A stretch of 64,000 bases of DNA. Source: Neorhizobium galegae bv. officinalis. GTDB taxonomy: Bacteria > Pseudomonadota > Alphaproteobacteria > Rhizobiales > Rhizobiaceae. Below, one piece after another: positions 34,971-45,027 of the stretch. The DNA lies in contig CCRI01000003.1 in the NCBI GenBank assembly GCA_000985875.1, forward strand, positions 248,001 through 312,000, in the 5' to 3' direction. Made by a program: the position numbers and the translations under genes. Below the pieces are notes generated by a model. It was not told the DNA's origin. It made no database searches and saw only the letters and a list, made by a program, of their open reading frames with translations. Position 1 is the first letter of the stretch. Every line of letters begins with the position of its first letter.

Positions 34971-36289
34971 GCGAAGGCGAAAACCATCACCACGGCAAGA
35001 ACGAGGTCGTCATCGTCAAGCGACATGGCGGCGGACACGACGATGGCGCCCATGGCGGCGCCTGGAAGATTGCCTATGCCGACTTCATGACCGCGATGAT
35101 GGCGTTCTTCCTCGTCATGTGGCTGGTCAACGCCGCCAACGAGGAGACGAAAGCCTCGATGGCGAGTTATTTCAACCCGATCAAGCTTTCCGACGAGACC
35201 CCGGCCTCGAAGGGATTGGAAAAGCCGGTCGATGCGGCCGAGGGTCAGGAAAACGGCGAGAAATCGAAGGTCAAGGCGGAGGGCAACGTTCAGGGTTCTG
35301 CTGCGGCGACCGGGGAGGACATGACCTCGACGTCGGGTGACGAGCCCAACTATTCCGAGGCGGACTTCTTCGAGAACCCCTATTCCGTTCTTGCCGAGAT
35401 CGCTCAACAGGTGGGCCAGCAGGCGAATGTCAGCGCCAAGGGCGAGGGCGGTGCCAGCGATTCCGGCCCCGCGACCGGTGCCGACGGCGGCCAGGCTTAT
35501 CGCGACCCCTTCGATCCGGACTTCTGGACCAAACAGATGCAGATGTCGCGCGCCGAAGGACCCGAGCAGGCTGTGAAGACCACGGCGAGTGACGATCCGC
35601 TCGCCCAGATGGGCCAGGCGCCGCAATACCAGCAGGCGCCGAAATCCACTGAAGCCGACACGCAGCTGCAGCAGACCCAAATGGCTGTCGCAATTCCCAT
35701 TCCGCGTCCTGACCCGACGCAGATGGATAAGCCGCAGACGGCCTCGGGTGCGCAGGCGGCAAAGCCCGCCAACCTCAACGGACAAAAGCCGGAAGACGGT
35801 GCCAAAGCGGAAGAGCAGGCGGAGCTGAAGGCTGCGGACGAGCTGAAGAAGGAAATCCAGCAGCAGATTTCCGGTATCGCCGGCAAGCTGGCGGAAGGTC
35901 TGGTCGTGACGCCTGCGGAAGGCGGTCTGCTGGTGTCGATTTCCGACCAGGCGGATGATCCGATGTTCAATATCGGTTCGGCCGTGCCGCGCCGCGAAAT
36001 GGTGCTGGCGATGGAAAAGATCGGCCAGATCCTCAAGGATCGAAAGGGCAGCATCGTCCTGCGCGGGCATACGGACGGCCGTCAGTTCAAGGGTACCGAG
36101 AACGACAACTGGCGCCTTTCCATGTCCCGTGCTCACAGCGCCTATTACATGCTGGTGCATGGCGGCTTGGCGGAAGATCGCGTCAAGCAGGTTTCCGGCT
36201 TCGCCGACAGGCGCCTCCAGGTGCCGGCCGATCCGCTCGCAGCTGGAAACCGGCGTATCGAAATCCTGCTCGAGGCGGACGAGGGATAG
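34967..36289 (+). CDS. motB: MotB, stator peptidoglycan-anchoring protein
   Basis: 440 aa. One membrane helix at about 36–56 ([18 protein letters not shown]) with Asp39 as the proton-carrying residue. A long disordered linker (100–330, rich in Q, E, K, P) follows. An OmpA-like peptidoglycan-binding domain is at the end ([25 protein letters not shown]). Much longer than enterobacterial MotB (308 aa), as in other rhizobia, where the linker reaches MotC. Overlaps the preceding gene by 4 bases. Confidence 0.95.
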   Translation: MSEGENHHHGKNEVVIVKRHGGGHDDGAHGGAWKIAYADFMTAMMAFFLVMWLVNAANEETKASMASYFNPIKLSDETPASKGLEKPVDAAEGQENGEKSKVKAEGNVQGSAAATGEDMTSTSGDEPNYSEADFFENPYSVLAEIAQQVGQQANVSAKGEGGASDSGPATGADGGQAYRDPFDPDFWTKQMQMSRAEGPEQAVKTTASDDPLAQMGQAPQYQQAPKSTEADTQLQQTQMAVAIPIPRPDPTQMDKPQTASGAQAAKPANLNGQKPEDGAKAEEQAELKAADELKKEIQQQISGIAGKLAEGLVVTPAEGGLLVSISDQADDPMFNIGSAVPRREMVLAMEKIGQILKDRKGSIVLRGHTDGRQFKGTENDNWRLSMSRAHSAYYMLVHGGLAEDRVKQVSGFADRRLQVPADPLAAGNRRIEILLEADEG

Positions 36290-36291
36290 TG

Positions 36292-37563
36292 ATGGCTGTG
36301 GGCATAAAGTCCTTGATTGCGGCCGGCCTCTTTTTCGGGGTCGCATTCGCCCCTGCGGCATCGGCTCAGGATCGTACGGACCTTGCGCCCTATGCGATGC
36401 TTCGCTCCTTGCAATTCGTGCAGGATTCCGTCGTGCTCGGCGATCATTCTGCCGCGGAAATGCAGCGCTTCATGCTGGGGACGATCGACCAGCGCCTGCG
36501 GACGGCCCCTGCGTCCATCTTCGAAGATCCGCGCAATGTCGACGCGGCGCTGATTTACGCCATGAGCGGCGGCAATCCCGCCACGCTCGAATATCTCGCC
36601 TCGCGCGACGTCGCGGGCAATTTCGATAACCGCGTTGCCGACGGATTGAGGAAATACCTCGGCGGCCGCGGAACTTTGATCGAAAAAAGCCTCAGCGAGA
36701 TGGCCAAGGAATATCGGGACGAGAAGATCGGTCCCTACCTTTCGCTCGTCAGCGGAAACGTGATGGTCGCCAAGGATCCGAAGGGCGCCCTGGTTTTTTA
36801 TGACTGGGCGCGCTTGACGGCGCCCGGCACGATCATCGAGGAAGCCGCGCTGCGTCGATCGGTGGCAATCACCGTCGATGCCAATATGGTGGCGCCGGCG
36901 CTCTCCTATTCGCGCAAATACGCGCGGCGTTTCATCCATTCGCCCTACGCCAGCCAGTTCGCGGATTTCTTCGTACAACTGGCCGTCGGTCATTTCGGTG
37001 AGATCACGGAGGATGACATCGACGGAGCGCTGGAATTCATGGACGCCGACCGGCGCCGTGAGATTTTCCTGCGCATCGCGCGTTCGGCTGCGATTGCCGG
37101 CAAGAACGATCTTGCGCGTCTCGCTTCGGCGAAGGCCGAGGCGCTTGCCAAAACTCCGACGCCCGAGGCGCTCGCGAAGCTTTATGGCGGGTTTGCCAAT
37201 ATCCCGACGAAGGATATCGGGCAGGCCATCCAGGCGATAGCCGACGTTCCCGAGGAAACGCTTTCGCCACGCGACCGTGCCTTGCGGCAAGCGGCAAAAG
37301 TGGTGGCGGAGCAAGTCGTTAGCCGGCCTACGACCGACAGCCTCGCACAAGATAAAGCTATCAAAGTGACCAATACAGAAGACGCGAAATCTCCAGTCGC
37401 GTTGCCCAGGAATGAGATCGCTGGGCCTGCCTCCGCCACGGAAAGTCCGATGGCCGGCACCGCTGCCAAATTCGATCCGGCCTTCCAGACATTCGTCGAT
37501 AGCGGTCGTTCGAAATTGAGTGCTATCGACGAAATGCTGAAGGAGGGGAACGCTTCCAAATGA
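36292..37563 (+). CDS. motC: MotC, periplasmic motor protein
   Basis: 423 aa from the ATG at 36292, 2 bases after motB (an in-frame GTG at 36289 is also possible). Sec signal peptide (hydrophobic 6–20, ending A-S-A-Q-D). The mature part is helical, repeat-like, with no enzyme motif. MotC is specific to rhizobia and relatives: a periplasmic partner that binds MotB and controls speed; MotE (13617–14177) is its chaperone. Overlaps motD by 4 bases. Confidence 0.9.
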   Translation: MAVGIKSLIAAGLFFGVAFAPAASAQDRTDLAPYAMLRSLQFVQDSVVLGDHSAAEMQRFMLGTIDQRLRTAPASIFEDPRNVDAALIYAMSGGNPATLEYLASRDVAGNFDNRVADGLRKYLGGRGTLIEKSLSEMAKEYRDEKIGPYLSLVSGNVMVAKDPKGALVFYDWARLTAPGTIIEEAALRRSVAITVDANMVAPALSYSRKYARRFIHSPYASQFADFFVQLAVGHFGEITEDDIDGALEFMDADRRREIFLRIARSAAIAGKNDLARLASAKAEALAKTPTPEALAKLYGGFANIPTKDIGQAIQAIADVPEETLSPRDRALRQAAKVVAEQVVSRPTTDSLAQDKAIKVTNTEDAKSPVALPRNEIAGPASATESPMAGTAAKFDPAFQTFVDSGRSKLSAIDEMLKEGNASK

Positions 37564-39014
37564 TTACTGACATTCTTGGTGGTGGTAAGACTGGCGCAGC
37601 CGACGCGGCTTCGTCTACGAAGCAGGGTGTTGCCGGTCGCAAAGGTGCCGACGGTTCATCTGGCGGCTTCTCCGACGCCCTTTCCGGTTTTGACCGCGAG
37701 GCGTCTTCGAGTGCCGGCGACGTGCCGGACGAGGACGCCCGCGCGTCTTCTGCGGAAGAACGCATGGCTGGCGACGTGAAGCAGGGCAAGCCAAAACCGA
37801 TCATCGACATCAAGCCGCAATCCCTTCGCCGCCCGGCCGAGGAGGCGGAAGATTCCGCCGCCCTGAAGCAGGCGCCGGTGAACGACGCCAAAGAAAAGCA
37901 GATGACGCCCGCCGAAAGGAAGCTTCGCGAAGCCCTGGAGGCCGCAAAAGCCGTCGCGCGGAAATCGGACGAAGTTCAAGGCAAGCGCCCCGGCAAATCC
38001 GAAAAGGACGCGCAGGCCGAGACGGAGGGCGGCGAAGATCTCGACGTCTCCATGCTGGTCGCGGACGATGCCAAGATCACCGACATGCTGTCGCTTTTGA
38101 CGAGCGGTGAGGCAGCCGGCGCTATCAACGCGATGGCATCGAAGAATGCGACCGGGCAGCAGAACAAGCGAACCAAGGGTCAGGATGACGACGGGCGCGA
38201 AGTCGATGCCCTCGGCCTGAAGGATGCCAAGCACGCAGGCGCCGGCGGCGCCGAAGGGGACCCTCTTTCGACGCCGGTGGATGCAGACCGGGGCGCTCCC
38301 GGCACGCGTGTCTTCCGTTTCAGCAATGCGCGTAACGATCAGCATGTCGATATGGCCGTCGGTGGTCGGGGTGAGCGCAGCACGGCGGAATTCAGATCGT
38401 CGTCGGGCGGTGCCGCCGAAAACATCACCGTGCTCGACGCGCGCCGCTTCCTCGGGCTCGCACCGAATTCTAACGGCGCAAATCTCACCGCCATGCTGTC
38501 GGGAGATGCCGATTGGGCGGGCGCCATGAGCCCGAGTTCGGCGCTTTCCAATGCAGCGGCGCAGAGCAGCACCGGCACGGTCGTGAATACGCTGAAGCTG
38601 CAGTTGAACCCACACGATCTCGGCGCGGTGACGGCCACGCTGCGGCTTCACGGCGAGGAACTCAATGTTCATCTGACCGTCGAGACCCGAGCGGCCTATC
38701 GCCAGCTCAGCGAGGACAGCGGCGGCATTCTGGATGCGCTGCGTGCTCAGGGCTTCGCCGTCGACCAGGTGACCATCAGCATCGCGCCGACGGCCGATTC
38801 AGATGGGACCAGCAGCCAGCAGGGGCAGCCCGGCCAGACCGGTCAGCAGGCCATGGCCGAGGGCGGGCGTCAGGGCCAGGCTGCCCGTGGCCAACAGCAG
38901 AATGGGGAGCGTCAGGCCGCAGATCAGGGAACGAGGAACGCAAATGACGCGGCATCGGACAATGTGGCTGGTACCGCTCCTGGTGGGGCTCGTCCTGGTC
39001 AGCTCTACCTCTGA
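37560..39014 (+). CDS. motD: MotD/FliK, hook-length control protein
   Basis: 484 aa. A long, polar, low-complexity N-terminal ruler region is followed by the Flg_hook domain at about 335–405 (L-K-L-Q-L-N-P-H-D-L-G-A-V-T-A-T-L-R-L, then V-H-L-T-V-E-T-R-A-A-Y-R-Q-L), and a Gln/Gly-rich tail (Q-G-Q-P-G-Q-T-G-Q-Q). Named MotD in S. meliloti because of its operon, later shown there to act as FliK: it is exported, measures the hook and triggers the FlhB switch. Its last 71 bases are shared with the next gene in another frame. Confidence 0.88.
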   Translation: MITDILGGGKTGAADAASSTKQGVAGRKGADGSSGGFSDALSGFDREASSSAGDVPDEDARASSAEERMAGDVKQGKPKPIIDIKPQSLRRPAEEAEDSAALKQAPVNDAKEKQMTPAERKLREALEAAKAVARKSDEVQGKRPGKSEKDAQAETEGGEDLDVSMLVADDAKITDMLSLLTSGEAAGAINAMASKNATGQQNKRTKGQDDDGREVDALGLKDAKHAGAGGAEGDPLSTPVDADRGAPGTRVFRFSNARNDQHVDMAVGGRGERSTAEFRSSSGGAAENITVLDARRFLGLAPNSNGANLTAMLSGDADWAGAMSPSSALSNAAAQSSTGTVVNTLKLQLNPHDLGAVTATLRLHGEELNVHLTVETRAAYRQLSEDSGGILDALRAQGFAVDQVTISIAPTADSDGTSSQQGQPGQTGQQAMAEGGRQGQAARGQQQNGERQAADQGTRNANDAASDNVAGTAPGGARPGQLYL

Positions 39015-39663
39015 CGTCGACGCCGGATCGCTCTTCAGTTCCGGAGGTTGGGGAGGTCAGCAGGGCGCGGCAGCGCCCGCCACGCCTCCCAGCAAGGTTC
39101 CCGCGACACCGCGCACGCCCGTCAGAGCTCCCGCCTACAGCGCGGCGCCGAGCACGGGTGCGTCCTTGAGTTCCGGCGTCTGCGAGCGAGAAATACAGGC
39201 TGCTGCGGCGAAATACGGCGTACCGGAAGGCATCCTCTATTCGGTCGGTCTCACCGAGACCGGCCGCAAGGGAAGCCTCAGTGCCTATGCCATGAATGTC
39301 GAGGGCAAGGCTTATTTCCCTCCCTCGCAGCAGGCGGCGATGACGACCTTTTACGACGCCAAACGGCAGGGCAGGAAGCTCATCGATATCGGCTGCATGC
39401 AGATCAATCACCATTTCCACGGTGAAAATTTCTCCTCGCCGGAGGAGATGTTCGAGCCGAAACGCAATGTGGAATACGCGGCAAAGTTCCTCCGGAACCT
39501 GCACGACAAACACGAGACCTGGACGATGGCGGTGGCACGATACCACGCGGGACCGAACAACAATCCCGCTCAGAAGCAATATGTCTGCCGGGTGATCAGC
39601 AATCTCGTCGCCACAGGCTACGGGGAGTGGACTTCCAACGCTTCCCGGTTCTGTGCCAACTAA
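38944..39663 (+). CDS. Lytic transglycosylase, flagellar cluster type
   Basis: 239 aa from the ATG at 38944, inside the end of motD, with GAGGAA upstream. Signal peptide (hydrophobic 8–22, ending V-D-A-G). SLT domain: S-V-G-L-T-E-T-G with Glu as catalytic acid, D-I-G-C-M-Q-I-N-H-H-F-H, and V-A-R-Y-H-A-G-P-N-N-N. It cleaves peptidoglycan so the rod can pass. It supplies the muramidase activity missing from the rod-binding protein at 49788–50339, as SltF does in Rhodobacter. Confidence 0.88.
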   Translation: MTRHRTMWLVPLLVGLVLVSSTSDVDAGSLFSSGGWGGQQGAAAPATPPSKVPATPRTPVRAPAYSAAPSTGASLSSGVCEREIQAAAAKYGVPEGILYSVGLTETGRKGSLSAYAMNVEGKAYFPPSQQAAMTTFYDAKRQGRKLIDIGCMQINHHFHGENFSSPEEMFEPKRNVEYAAKFLRNLHDKHETWTMAVARYHAGPNNNPAQKQYVCRVISNLVATGYGEWTSNASRFCAN

Positions 39664-39943
39664 GCAATCACCGGTTGAATCACCGAAATAAAGAATCGCA
39701 AAATTGCACCGATTTGCGTTTATGGCGAAAATGGCCATGCAAGTCTTCTTTTACGAGACGTTAATTTTTCCACCGAAAGTTTGTGTCCGAAAATGGTGCA
39801 CCCACTACATCTAGTGCAAATCGCGGTGCAGTTCTTAATCAACTATTAATTTGTTTGGTTAACTTCACACAGCTTGTCTCGGATTCCGCCGATTCGTACC
39901 CATAGACATATTGAAGCACCACAAGTGATTCGGAGGCGGACGA
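39664..39943 (+). promoter_or_regulatory. rem upstream region
   Basis: 280 bases without a gene. Contains TGGTTAAC at 39856–39863, the same half-site as in the flagellin dyads, and a GTGCA…GTGCA…GTGCA cluster around 39798–39836 (GGTGCACC, AGTGCAA, GGTGCAG). In relatives VisN/VisR acts here. GGAGG lies directly before the rem ATG. Confidence 0.5.
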
Positions 39944-40615
39944 ATGATCGTAGTGGTTGATGAGCGTGAGCTCGTGAAAGACGGTTACACATCTCTTTTT
40001 GGACGTGAAGGAATTCCTTCCCAGGGGTTCGATCCAAAAGAATTTGGCGAATGGGTGAGTACGGCAGCTGACTCGGATATTGCCGCGGTCGAAGCCTTCC
40101 TGATCGGCCAGGGCGAGCGTACGCTCGAACTGCCGCGGGCCATCCGGGACCGGTCCATGGCACCGGTGATCGCAGTCAGCGATCAGCCATCCCTGGAGGC
40201 GACCCTCGCCTTCTTCGACAGCGGCGTGGACGACGTGGTGCGCAAGCCCATTCATCCCCGCGAGATCCTGGCGCGTGCCGCTGCGATCCGTCGCCGGCTG
40301 AAGGCGATCTCGAATTTCACCGACATCGGTTCGATTCGGGTGTTCTCCGACGGTCGCGATCCGGAAATCGACGGCGACGTCTTCGCGTTGCCGCGCCGCG
40401 AGCGCCGCATCCTCGAATACCTGGTCTCCAATCGCGGTCGTCGCGTTTCCAAGACCCAGATCTTCAACGCGATCTACGGCATCTTCGACGAGGAAGTCGA
40501 AGAGAACGTCGTCGAAAGCCATATCAGCAAGCTGCGCAAGAAGCTGCGCAAGAAGCTCGGCTTCGATCCCGTCGATTCCAAGCGTTTCCTTGGCTATTGC
40601 ATCGACTGGAACTGA
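39944..40615 (+). CDS. rem: Rem, OmpR-type activator of class II flagellar genes
   Basis: 223 aa. Receiver-like domain 1–118 followed by a winged-helix DNA-binding domain (about 130–223: [34 protein letters not shown]). In the receiver Asp6 and Lys101 (V-R-K-P-I) are kept, but the phospho-acceptor position appears to be Glu50 (D-I-A-A-V-E-A). No kinase gene is nearby. Rem is the mid-level growth-phase-dependent activator between VisN/VisR and the structural genes. Confidence 0.92.
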   Translation: MIVVVDERELVKDGYTSLFGREGIPSQGFDPKEFGEWVSTAADSDIAAVEAFLIGQGERTLELPRAIRDRSMAPVIAVSDQPSLEATLAFFDSGVDDVVRKPIHPREILARAAAIRRRLKAISNFTDIGSIRVFSDGRDPEIDGDVFALPRRERRILEYLVSNRGRRVSKTQIFNAIYGIFDEEVEENVVESHISKLRKKLRKKLGFDPVDSKRFLGYCIDWN

Positions 40616-40721
40616 TTTTTTAACAGGGCCTTGCCGCAAATTTTCGGCGGGGAACGTAAGCAGACAGCTTCACGCAAGGCCCACCACCTACTCTCTCCAT
40701 CAGACAAAACGGAGATTTCCT

Positions 40722-42023
40722 ATGAGTATTTTCGGCACGATGAAAACGGCCGTCTCGGGCATGAACGCTCAGGCAAACCGTCTCGGCACCGTTGGCGATA
40801 ACATCGCGAATTCGAGCACCGTCGGTTACAAGCGTTCTTCCACGGCGTTCTCCACGCTGGTTCTGCCTTCGACTCAGGGTTCGTATTCTTCCGGTGGTGT
40901 CGAAACCAACGTCCGCTACAGCATCGCGGAACAGGGCGGCATCCAGTACACCACGTCGTCGACCGACCTCGCCATCCAGGGCGAAGGCTTCTTCATCGTC
41001 AGCGATCCGAACGGTACTCCCTACCTGACCCGCGCCGGTGCCTTCGTGAAGGACGCGACGGGCTTCCTCAAGAACACCGCCGGCTTCAACCTGATGGGTT
41101 ATCCCTACGGCACCAACCCGCCGGCCGCCGTCGTCAACGGCTTCAACGGCCTCGAGGAAATCAACATCAACGACTTCGGCATGGTGTCCTCGCCGTCGAC
41201 CGCAGGCAGCTTCCCGGCCAACCTCGACAAGGGGGCGGCTATCGTTCCGCTTGCTAACCGTCCGGGTGCTAACGCTGCAACTGCTGTCATCACCAACAAG
41301 AGCTCGTTGACCGCTTACGACCACGCCGGTGCCAAGGTGCTCTATGATTTCTACTACACCAAGACGGGCGCCGGTCCCGATACCTGGGAAGTCTCGGTCT
41401 ATCGCCAGGATCAATCTACCAACGGTGGTTTCCCTTATACTGCAACGGCGCCCAAGGTCCTTGTGCAGCAGACGGTGACCCTGGAATTCGACCCGAACAC
41501 CAACAAGCTAAAGACGACGGCTCCGGCCTCTCCGAACTCGATCACCTTCGTTGATCCGAACGACGGCGCCACCCCTGCACAGTCGATCAAGATCGACCTG
41601 TCGGATATGACGCAGTTCGCAGCGGCCTTCACTCCGGGCAAGGGCATCATCGACGGCAACGCGCCGAGCCCGATTACCGACGTCGAAATCGGCGGCGATG
41701 GCCTGGTCACGGCGGTCTATCAGGATGGCGGTCGCCGCCCGATCTACCAGGTGGCTCTCGCAACGGTTCCGAGCATCGACAAGCTGCTTCCGCAGAACGG
41801 CAACGTCTACCTGCCGACCAACGACTCGGGCGTCGTCACCATCGGCTTCCCGCAGGCCGGCGCCTTCGGCCAGATCTACTCCGGCGCGCTGGAAAGCTCC
41901 AACGTCGATATCGCCAGCGAACTGACGGAAATGATCGAATCGCAGCGTGTCTATACCGCGAACTCGAAGGTCTTCCAGACCGGTTCCGACCTGATGGACG
42001 TCCTGATCAATCTGAAGAGATAA
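40722..42023 (+). CDS. flgE: FlgE, hook protein
   Basis: 433 aa from the ATG at 40722 (M-S-I-F-G-T-M-K-T-A-V-S-G), with CGGAGA upstream; the open frame before this is not FlgE. N-terminal M-N-A-Q-A-N-R-L-G-T-V-G-D-N-I-A-N-S-S-T-V-G-Y, central I-Q-G-E-G-F-F-I-V, C-terminal S-S-N-V-D-I-A-S-E-L-T-E-M-I-E. Forms the hook. First gene of a run to fliR, about 100 bases after rem. Confidence 0.95.
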   Translation: MSIFGTMKTAVSGMNAQANRLGTVGDNIANSSTVGYKRSSTAFSTLVLPSTQGSYSSGGVETNVRYSIAEQGGIQYTTSSTDLAIQGEGFFIVSDPNGTPYLTRAGAFVKDATGFLKNTAGFNLMGYPYGTNPPAAVVNGFNGLEEININDFGMVSSPSTAGSFPANLDKGAAIVPLANRPGANAATAVITNKSSLTAYDHAGAKVLYDFYYTKTGAGPDTWEVSVYRQDQSTNGGFPYTATAPKVLVQQTVTLEFDPNTNKLKTTAPASPNSITFVDPNDGATPAQSIKIDLSDMTQFAAAFTPGKGIIDGNAPSPITDVEIGGDGLVTAVYQDGGRRPIYQVALATVPSIDKLLPQNGNVYLPTNDSGVVTIGFPQAGAFGQIYSGALESSNVDIASELTEMIESQRVYTANSKVFQTGSDLMDVLINLKR

Positions 42024-42068
42024 TCGGACCGACGATCGAGAGAATAAGTCTCAAGAGGTTAGTAAAAA

Positions 42069-43538
42069 ATGTCGCTCGCATCAGCATTGTCTACGGCACA
42101 GTCGATCTTCACCAACTCCGGTACGCAGTCGGCTGTATCGGCGAAGAACATCGCTAATGCACAGAACCCCGATTACACCCGCCGATCCGCAATGGTCGTG
42201 ACCGGCGGCAACGGGGCCATTATCGGCGACATTACACGATCCTTCAGCGAGCCGCTGCTGCGCCAGACGATCGCAAGCTCGTCGATCGCCAGCGGCCAGC
42301 GGACGGTGCTGGACGGCCTCACCGAGATCAAGAACCTGATGGGGGGGAACGACAACGAGCTCTCCCCCGCCAAGCTGATTGCCGCCTTCCGCAACAATCT
42401 CGATGCTTTCGCCGGAAAGGCAAACGATACCGGCATCGGCATCGCCTTCATCTCAAGCGCCCGGGACGTTGCGGCCGGCCTGAACATCGCATCCGACAAG
42501 CTTCAGCAGATCCGCAAGGACGCGGACGACCAGATCAAGCAGAACGTCACCGATCTGAATGCGTTGCTTGCAAAGTTCGAGACAGTCAACAACCAGGTCA
42601 AGAACGCGGTCTCCACTGGCGCGGATCCGAACGACGCTCTTGATGAGCGCGACGGCCTCGTCAAGAAGATCTCTGAAATCGTCGGGGTCACGTCCTATAC
42701 CCGCGGCGGCAACGACATGGTGCTCTACACCACGGACGGCACGACGCTGTTCGAGGCGGTACCGCGCAAGGTGACGTTCCAGCATACCGCAGCCTTCGAC
42801 GCATCGACGACTGGCAACGGCGTCTATATCGACGGCGTGGCGCTCAAGGCCGGGGATTCGGGCAATACGACCGCCAAGGGCTCGCTCCAGGCGCATATGC
42901 AGATCCGCGACAAGATCGCGCCGACCTTCCAGAGCCAGCTCGACGAAATCGCCCGAGGCCTGATCACCTCGTTTGCGGAAACCGGACCGACCGGCGCACT
43001 GGCTCCGATGACCGGCCTCTTTACATATAAGGACGCCGCCGGCGTGCAGCAGACGGCCATTCCGGCCGCCGGCACGATCGTTCCGGGCCTCGCCTCCAAG
43101 ATCTTCGTCAATCCGGTGGTGGTCCCTCCGGCAGGCACGCCCGACAAGGTGCGCGACGGTGGCATCAACGGCATTGCCTACGTCGTCAACACGGGCGGTA
43201 GCAGCTACGGGGACCTCCTCGACAAGTACAACCAAAACCTGACCGGCCCGATGGCTTTCGATACGGACACGGAAATCGCCGATGCGCCGGACGTCCTCTC
43301 TTTTGCCGCGGACTCCATGGGCTGGCTCGAGCAGCTCCGTAGCACGGCGACCGCCGCAGACGAGACGAAGACGGCCATGCTGTCGCGCAGTCTTGAAGCG
43401 TTTTCCAGCAACACCGGTGTCAGCCTCGACGAAGAACTGTCGCTGCTTCTCGACATCGAGCAGTCCTACAAGGCCGGCGCCAAGCTCATGTCGACGGTCG
43501 ATGATATGATGAAGGCCCTTTTGGATATTGCGAGCTGA
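42069..43538 (+). CDS. flgK: FlgK, hook–filament junction protein 1 (HAP1)
   Basis: 489 aa. N-terminal axial motif V-S-A-K-N-I-A-N-A-Q-N-P-D-Y-T-R-R; A-L-D-E-R-D-G-L-V-K-K-I-S-E-I typical of FlgK; C-terminal G-V-S-L-D-E-E-L-S-L-L-L-D-I-E-Q-S-Y-K-A-G-A-K. Sits between hook and filament. Two bases before flgL. Confidence 0.94.
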   Translation: MSLASALSTAQSIFTNSGTQSAVSAKNIANAQNPDYTRRSAMVVTGGNGAIIGDITRSFSEPLLRQTIASSSIASGQRTVLDGLTEIKNLMGGNDNELSPAKLIAAFRNNLDAFAGKANDTGIGIAFISSARDVAAGLNIASDKLQQIRKDADDQIKQNVTDLNALLAKFETVNNQVKNAVSTGADPNDALDERDGLVKKISEIVGVTSYTRGGNDMVLYTTDGTTLFEAVPRKVTFQHTAAFDASTTGNGVYIDGVALKAGDSGNTTAKGSLQAHMQIRDKIAPTFQSQLDEIARGLITSFAETGPTGALAPMTGLFTYKDAAGVQQTAIPAAGTIVPGLASKIFVNPVVVPPAGTPDKVRDGGINGIAYVVNTGGSSYGDLLDKYNQNLTGPMAFDTDTEIADAPDVLSFAADSMGWLEQLRSTATAADETKTAMLSRSLEAFSSNTGVSLDEELSLLLDIEQSYKAGAKLMSTVDDMMKALLDIAS

Positions 43539-43540
43539 TC

Positions 43541-44644
43541 ATGAAGACCTCTTTCATTTCCACATTATCGATCCAGACCACGATGCGAAACTCCATCTCG
43601 AACGTTCAACGCGAGATGGTGAAAGCGAACCAGGAGGCGGTGAGCCAGAAGCACGCCGATCTCGGCGTCACGCTTGGCGCCAATACCTCCCGCGCTATCG
43701 ATCTTTCCCGCGACATCACCCGCACCGACTCGCTGCTGACCACGGCCGCGCTCGCGACGCAGCGTCTCGAAACAGCCGAGCTTGCGCTCAAGAGCATGAA
43801 CGAGCAGGGTCTGAAGATTCAGAGCGCGATCCTGACGCTTGGAAGCTCGGCCGACGAGACGAGCCTGGCGACGGCGCGCATGGCCATGTCCGACGCGCTG
43901 GACGCGTTCACCAATTTCGCCAACACTGCCGTTCAGGGCGAATATATCTTCTCCGGCATCAATTCCGACGTGAAGCCGCTCGATGATTATTTCGCGCCGG
44001 GATCGCCGGCCAAGGCCGCGGTCGCCGCCGAACTGACTCAATACCTTTCGGACAATGCCATTCCGAGCAAGGAGCAGATGACGCAGGCCCAGATGAACGG
44101 CTTCCTGGATAAGCTGGAAAGCAAGTTCAACGGTTCCTCGCCGCTGACGAACCCGCCGCATCCCGTGGGCGTCGTAGGCCAGGACTTCTGGAAGACCTTT
44201 TTCTCGGATGCCAGCGACGAGAACATGAAGAGCCGCATCAGCCCGACGGAAGTGGTCGAAAGCTCGACCAATGCCAATAGCCAGGGCATGCGGAACTTCG
44301 CTTTCGCGTCGATCATCTCGATGGAATACCTGCAGACCGGGATGGACAAGGATGCCCGTGCAGCCGTGGCCACGCGTACCACCAGCGTCATCAACAAGGC
44401 GATGAACAGCGAGGGCAGCATCAACCAGCAGCGGACGTCGGTCGGTATCTATACCGAACGCGTCTCCAAGGCTGAGGAAAGGTTGCGGGCGCAGAAAGAC
44501 ATTCTGACGACCAGCCTCGGAAGCATGGAGAACGTCGATCCGGCGGAGGCGGCAACCCGTCTCAACACGATGAAGACGCTCCTCGAAACTGCATATACAG
44601 TAACGGCAAAGATACAGCAGCTGAGCCTGGCCAACTTCCTTTGA
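43541..44644 (+). CDS. flgL: FlgL, hook–filament junction protein 3 (HAP3)
   Basis: 367 aa. Flagellin-like ends (S-N-V-Q-R-E-M-V-K-A-N-Q-E-A near the start, Y-T-V-T-A-K-I-Q-Q-L-S-L-A-N-F-L at the end) with Y-I-F-S-G-I-N-S-D-V-K-P-L, a FlgL hallmark. Longer than enterobacterial FlgL (317 aa). Confidence 0.92.
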   Translation: MKTSFISTLSIQTTMRNSISNVQREMVKANQEAVSQKHADLGVTLGANTSRAIDLSRDITRTDSLLTTAALATQRLETAELALKSMNEQGLKIQSAILTLGSSADETSLATARMAMSDALDAFTNFANTAVQGEYIFSGINSDVKPLDDYFAPGSPAKAAVAAELTQYLSDNAIPSKEQMTQAQMNGFLDKLESKFNGSSPLTNPPHPVGVVGQDFWKTFFSDASDENMKSRISPTEVVESSTNANSQGMRNFAFASIISMEYLQTGMDKDARAAVATRTTSVINKAMNSEGSINQQRTSVGIYTERVSKAEERLRAQKDILTTSLGSMENVDPAEAATRLNTMKTLLETAYTVTAKIQQLSLANFL

Positions 44645-44679
44645 TGAATAAAGGAAGGCTCGTGACGAAGGATACATGA

Positions 44680-45027
44680 ATGTACCAATTTTCATATGCC
44701 GAGATCATGGAGGACGGCGTTGCCAACGCCAAGGATCGCGAACGGCAGGCCCTGGATCGTTCTATCGATCTTCTGATCGCGGCTCGCGACGAGAAGAACT
44801 ATACGCGCACCACGGTTGAGGCTTTGTTCTACACCCGGCGTGTCTGGATCCGCTTTGTCGAGGATCTGAAGCATCCGGATAACGAATTGGCCAATGAACT
44901 TCGTGCGGATCTGATCTCGATCGCAATCTGGATACTGAAGGAATGCGAAAAGATCAGAAACCGCGAATCGACCAATTTCCAGGGCATTATCGATGTGACC
45001 ACCATCATCAGGGATGGACTTAAATGA
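44680..45027 (+). CDS. flaF: FlaF, flagellin synthesis activator
   Basis: 115 aa, all-helical, matching the alphaproteobacterial FlaF family (S-Y-A-E-I-M-E then [12 protein letters not shown] and I-A-I-W-I-L-K-E-C). FlaF is needed for flagellin production and secretion and works against FlbT. Stop overlaps the flbT start by 4 bases. Confidence 0.92.
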   Translation: MYQFSYAEIMEDGVANAKDRERQALDRSIDLLIAARDEKNYTRTTVEALFYTRRVWIRFVEDLKHPDNELANELRADLISIAIWILKECEKIRNRESTNFQGIIDVTTIIRDGLK

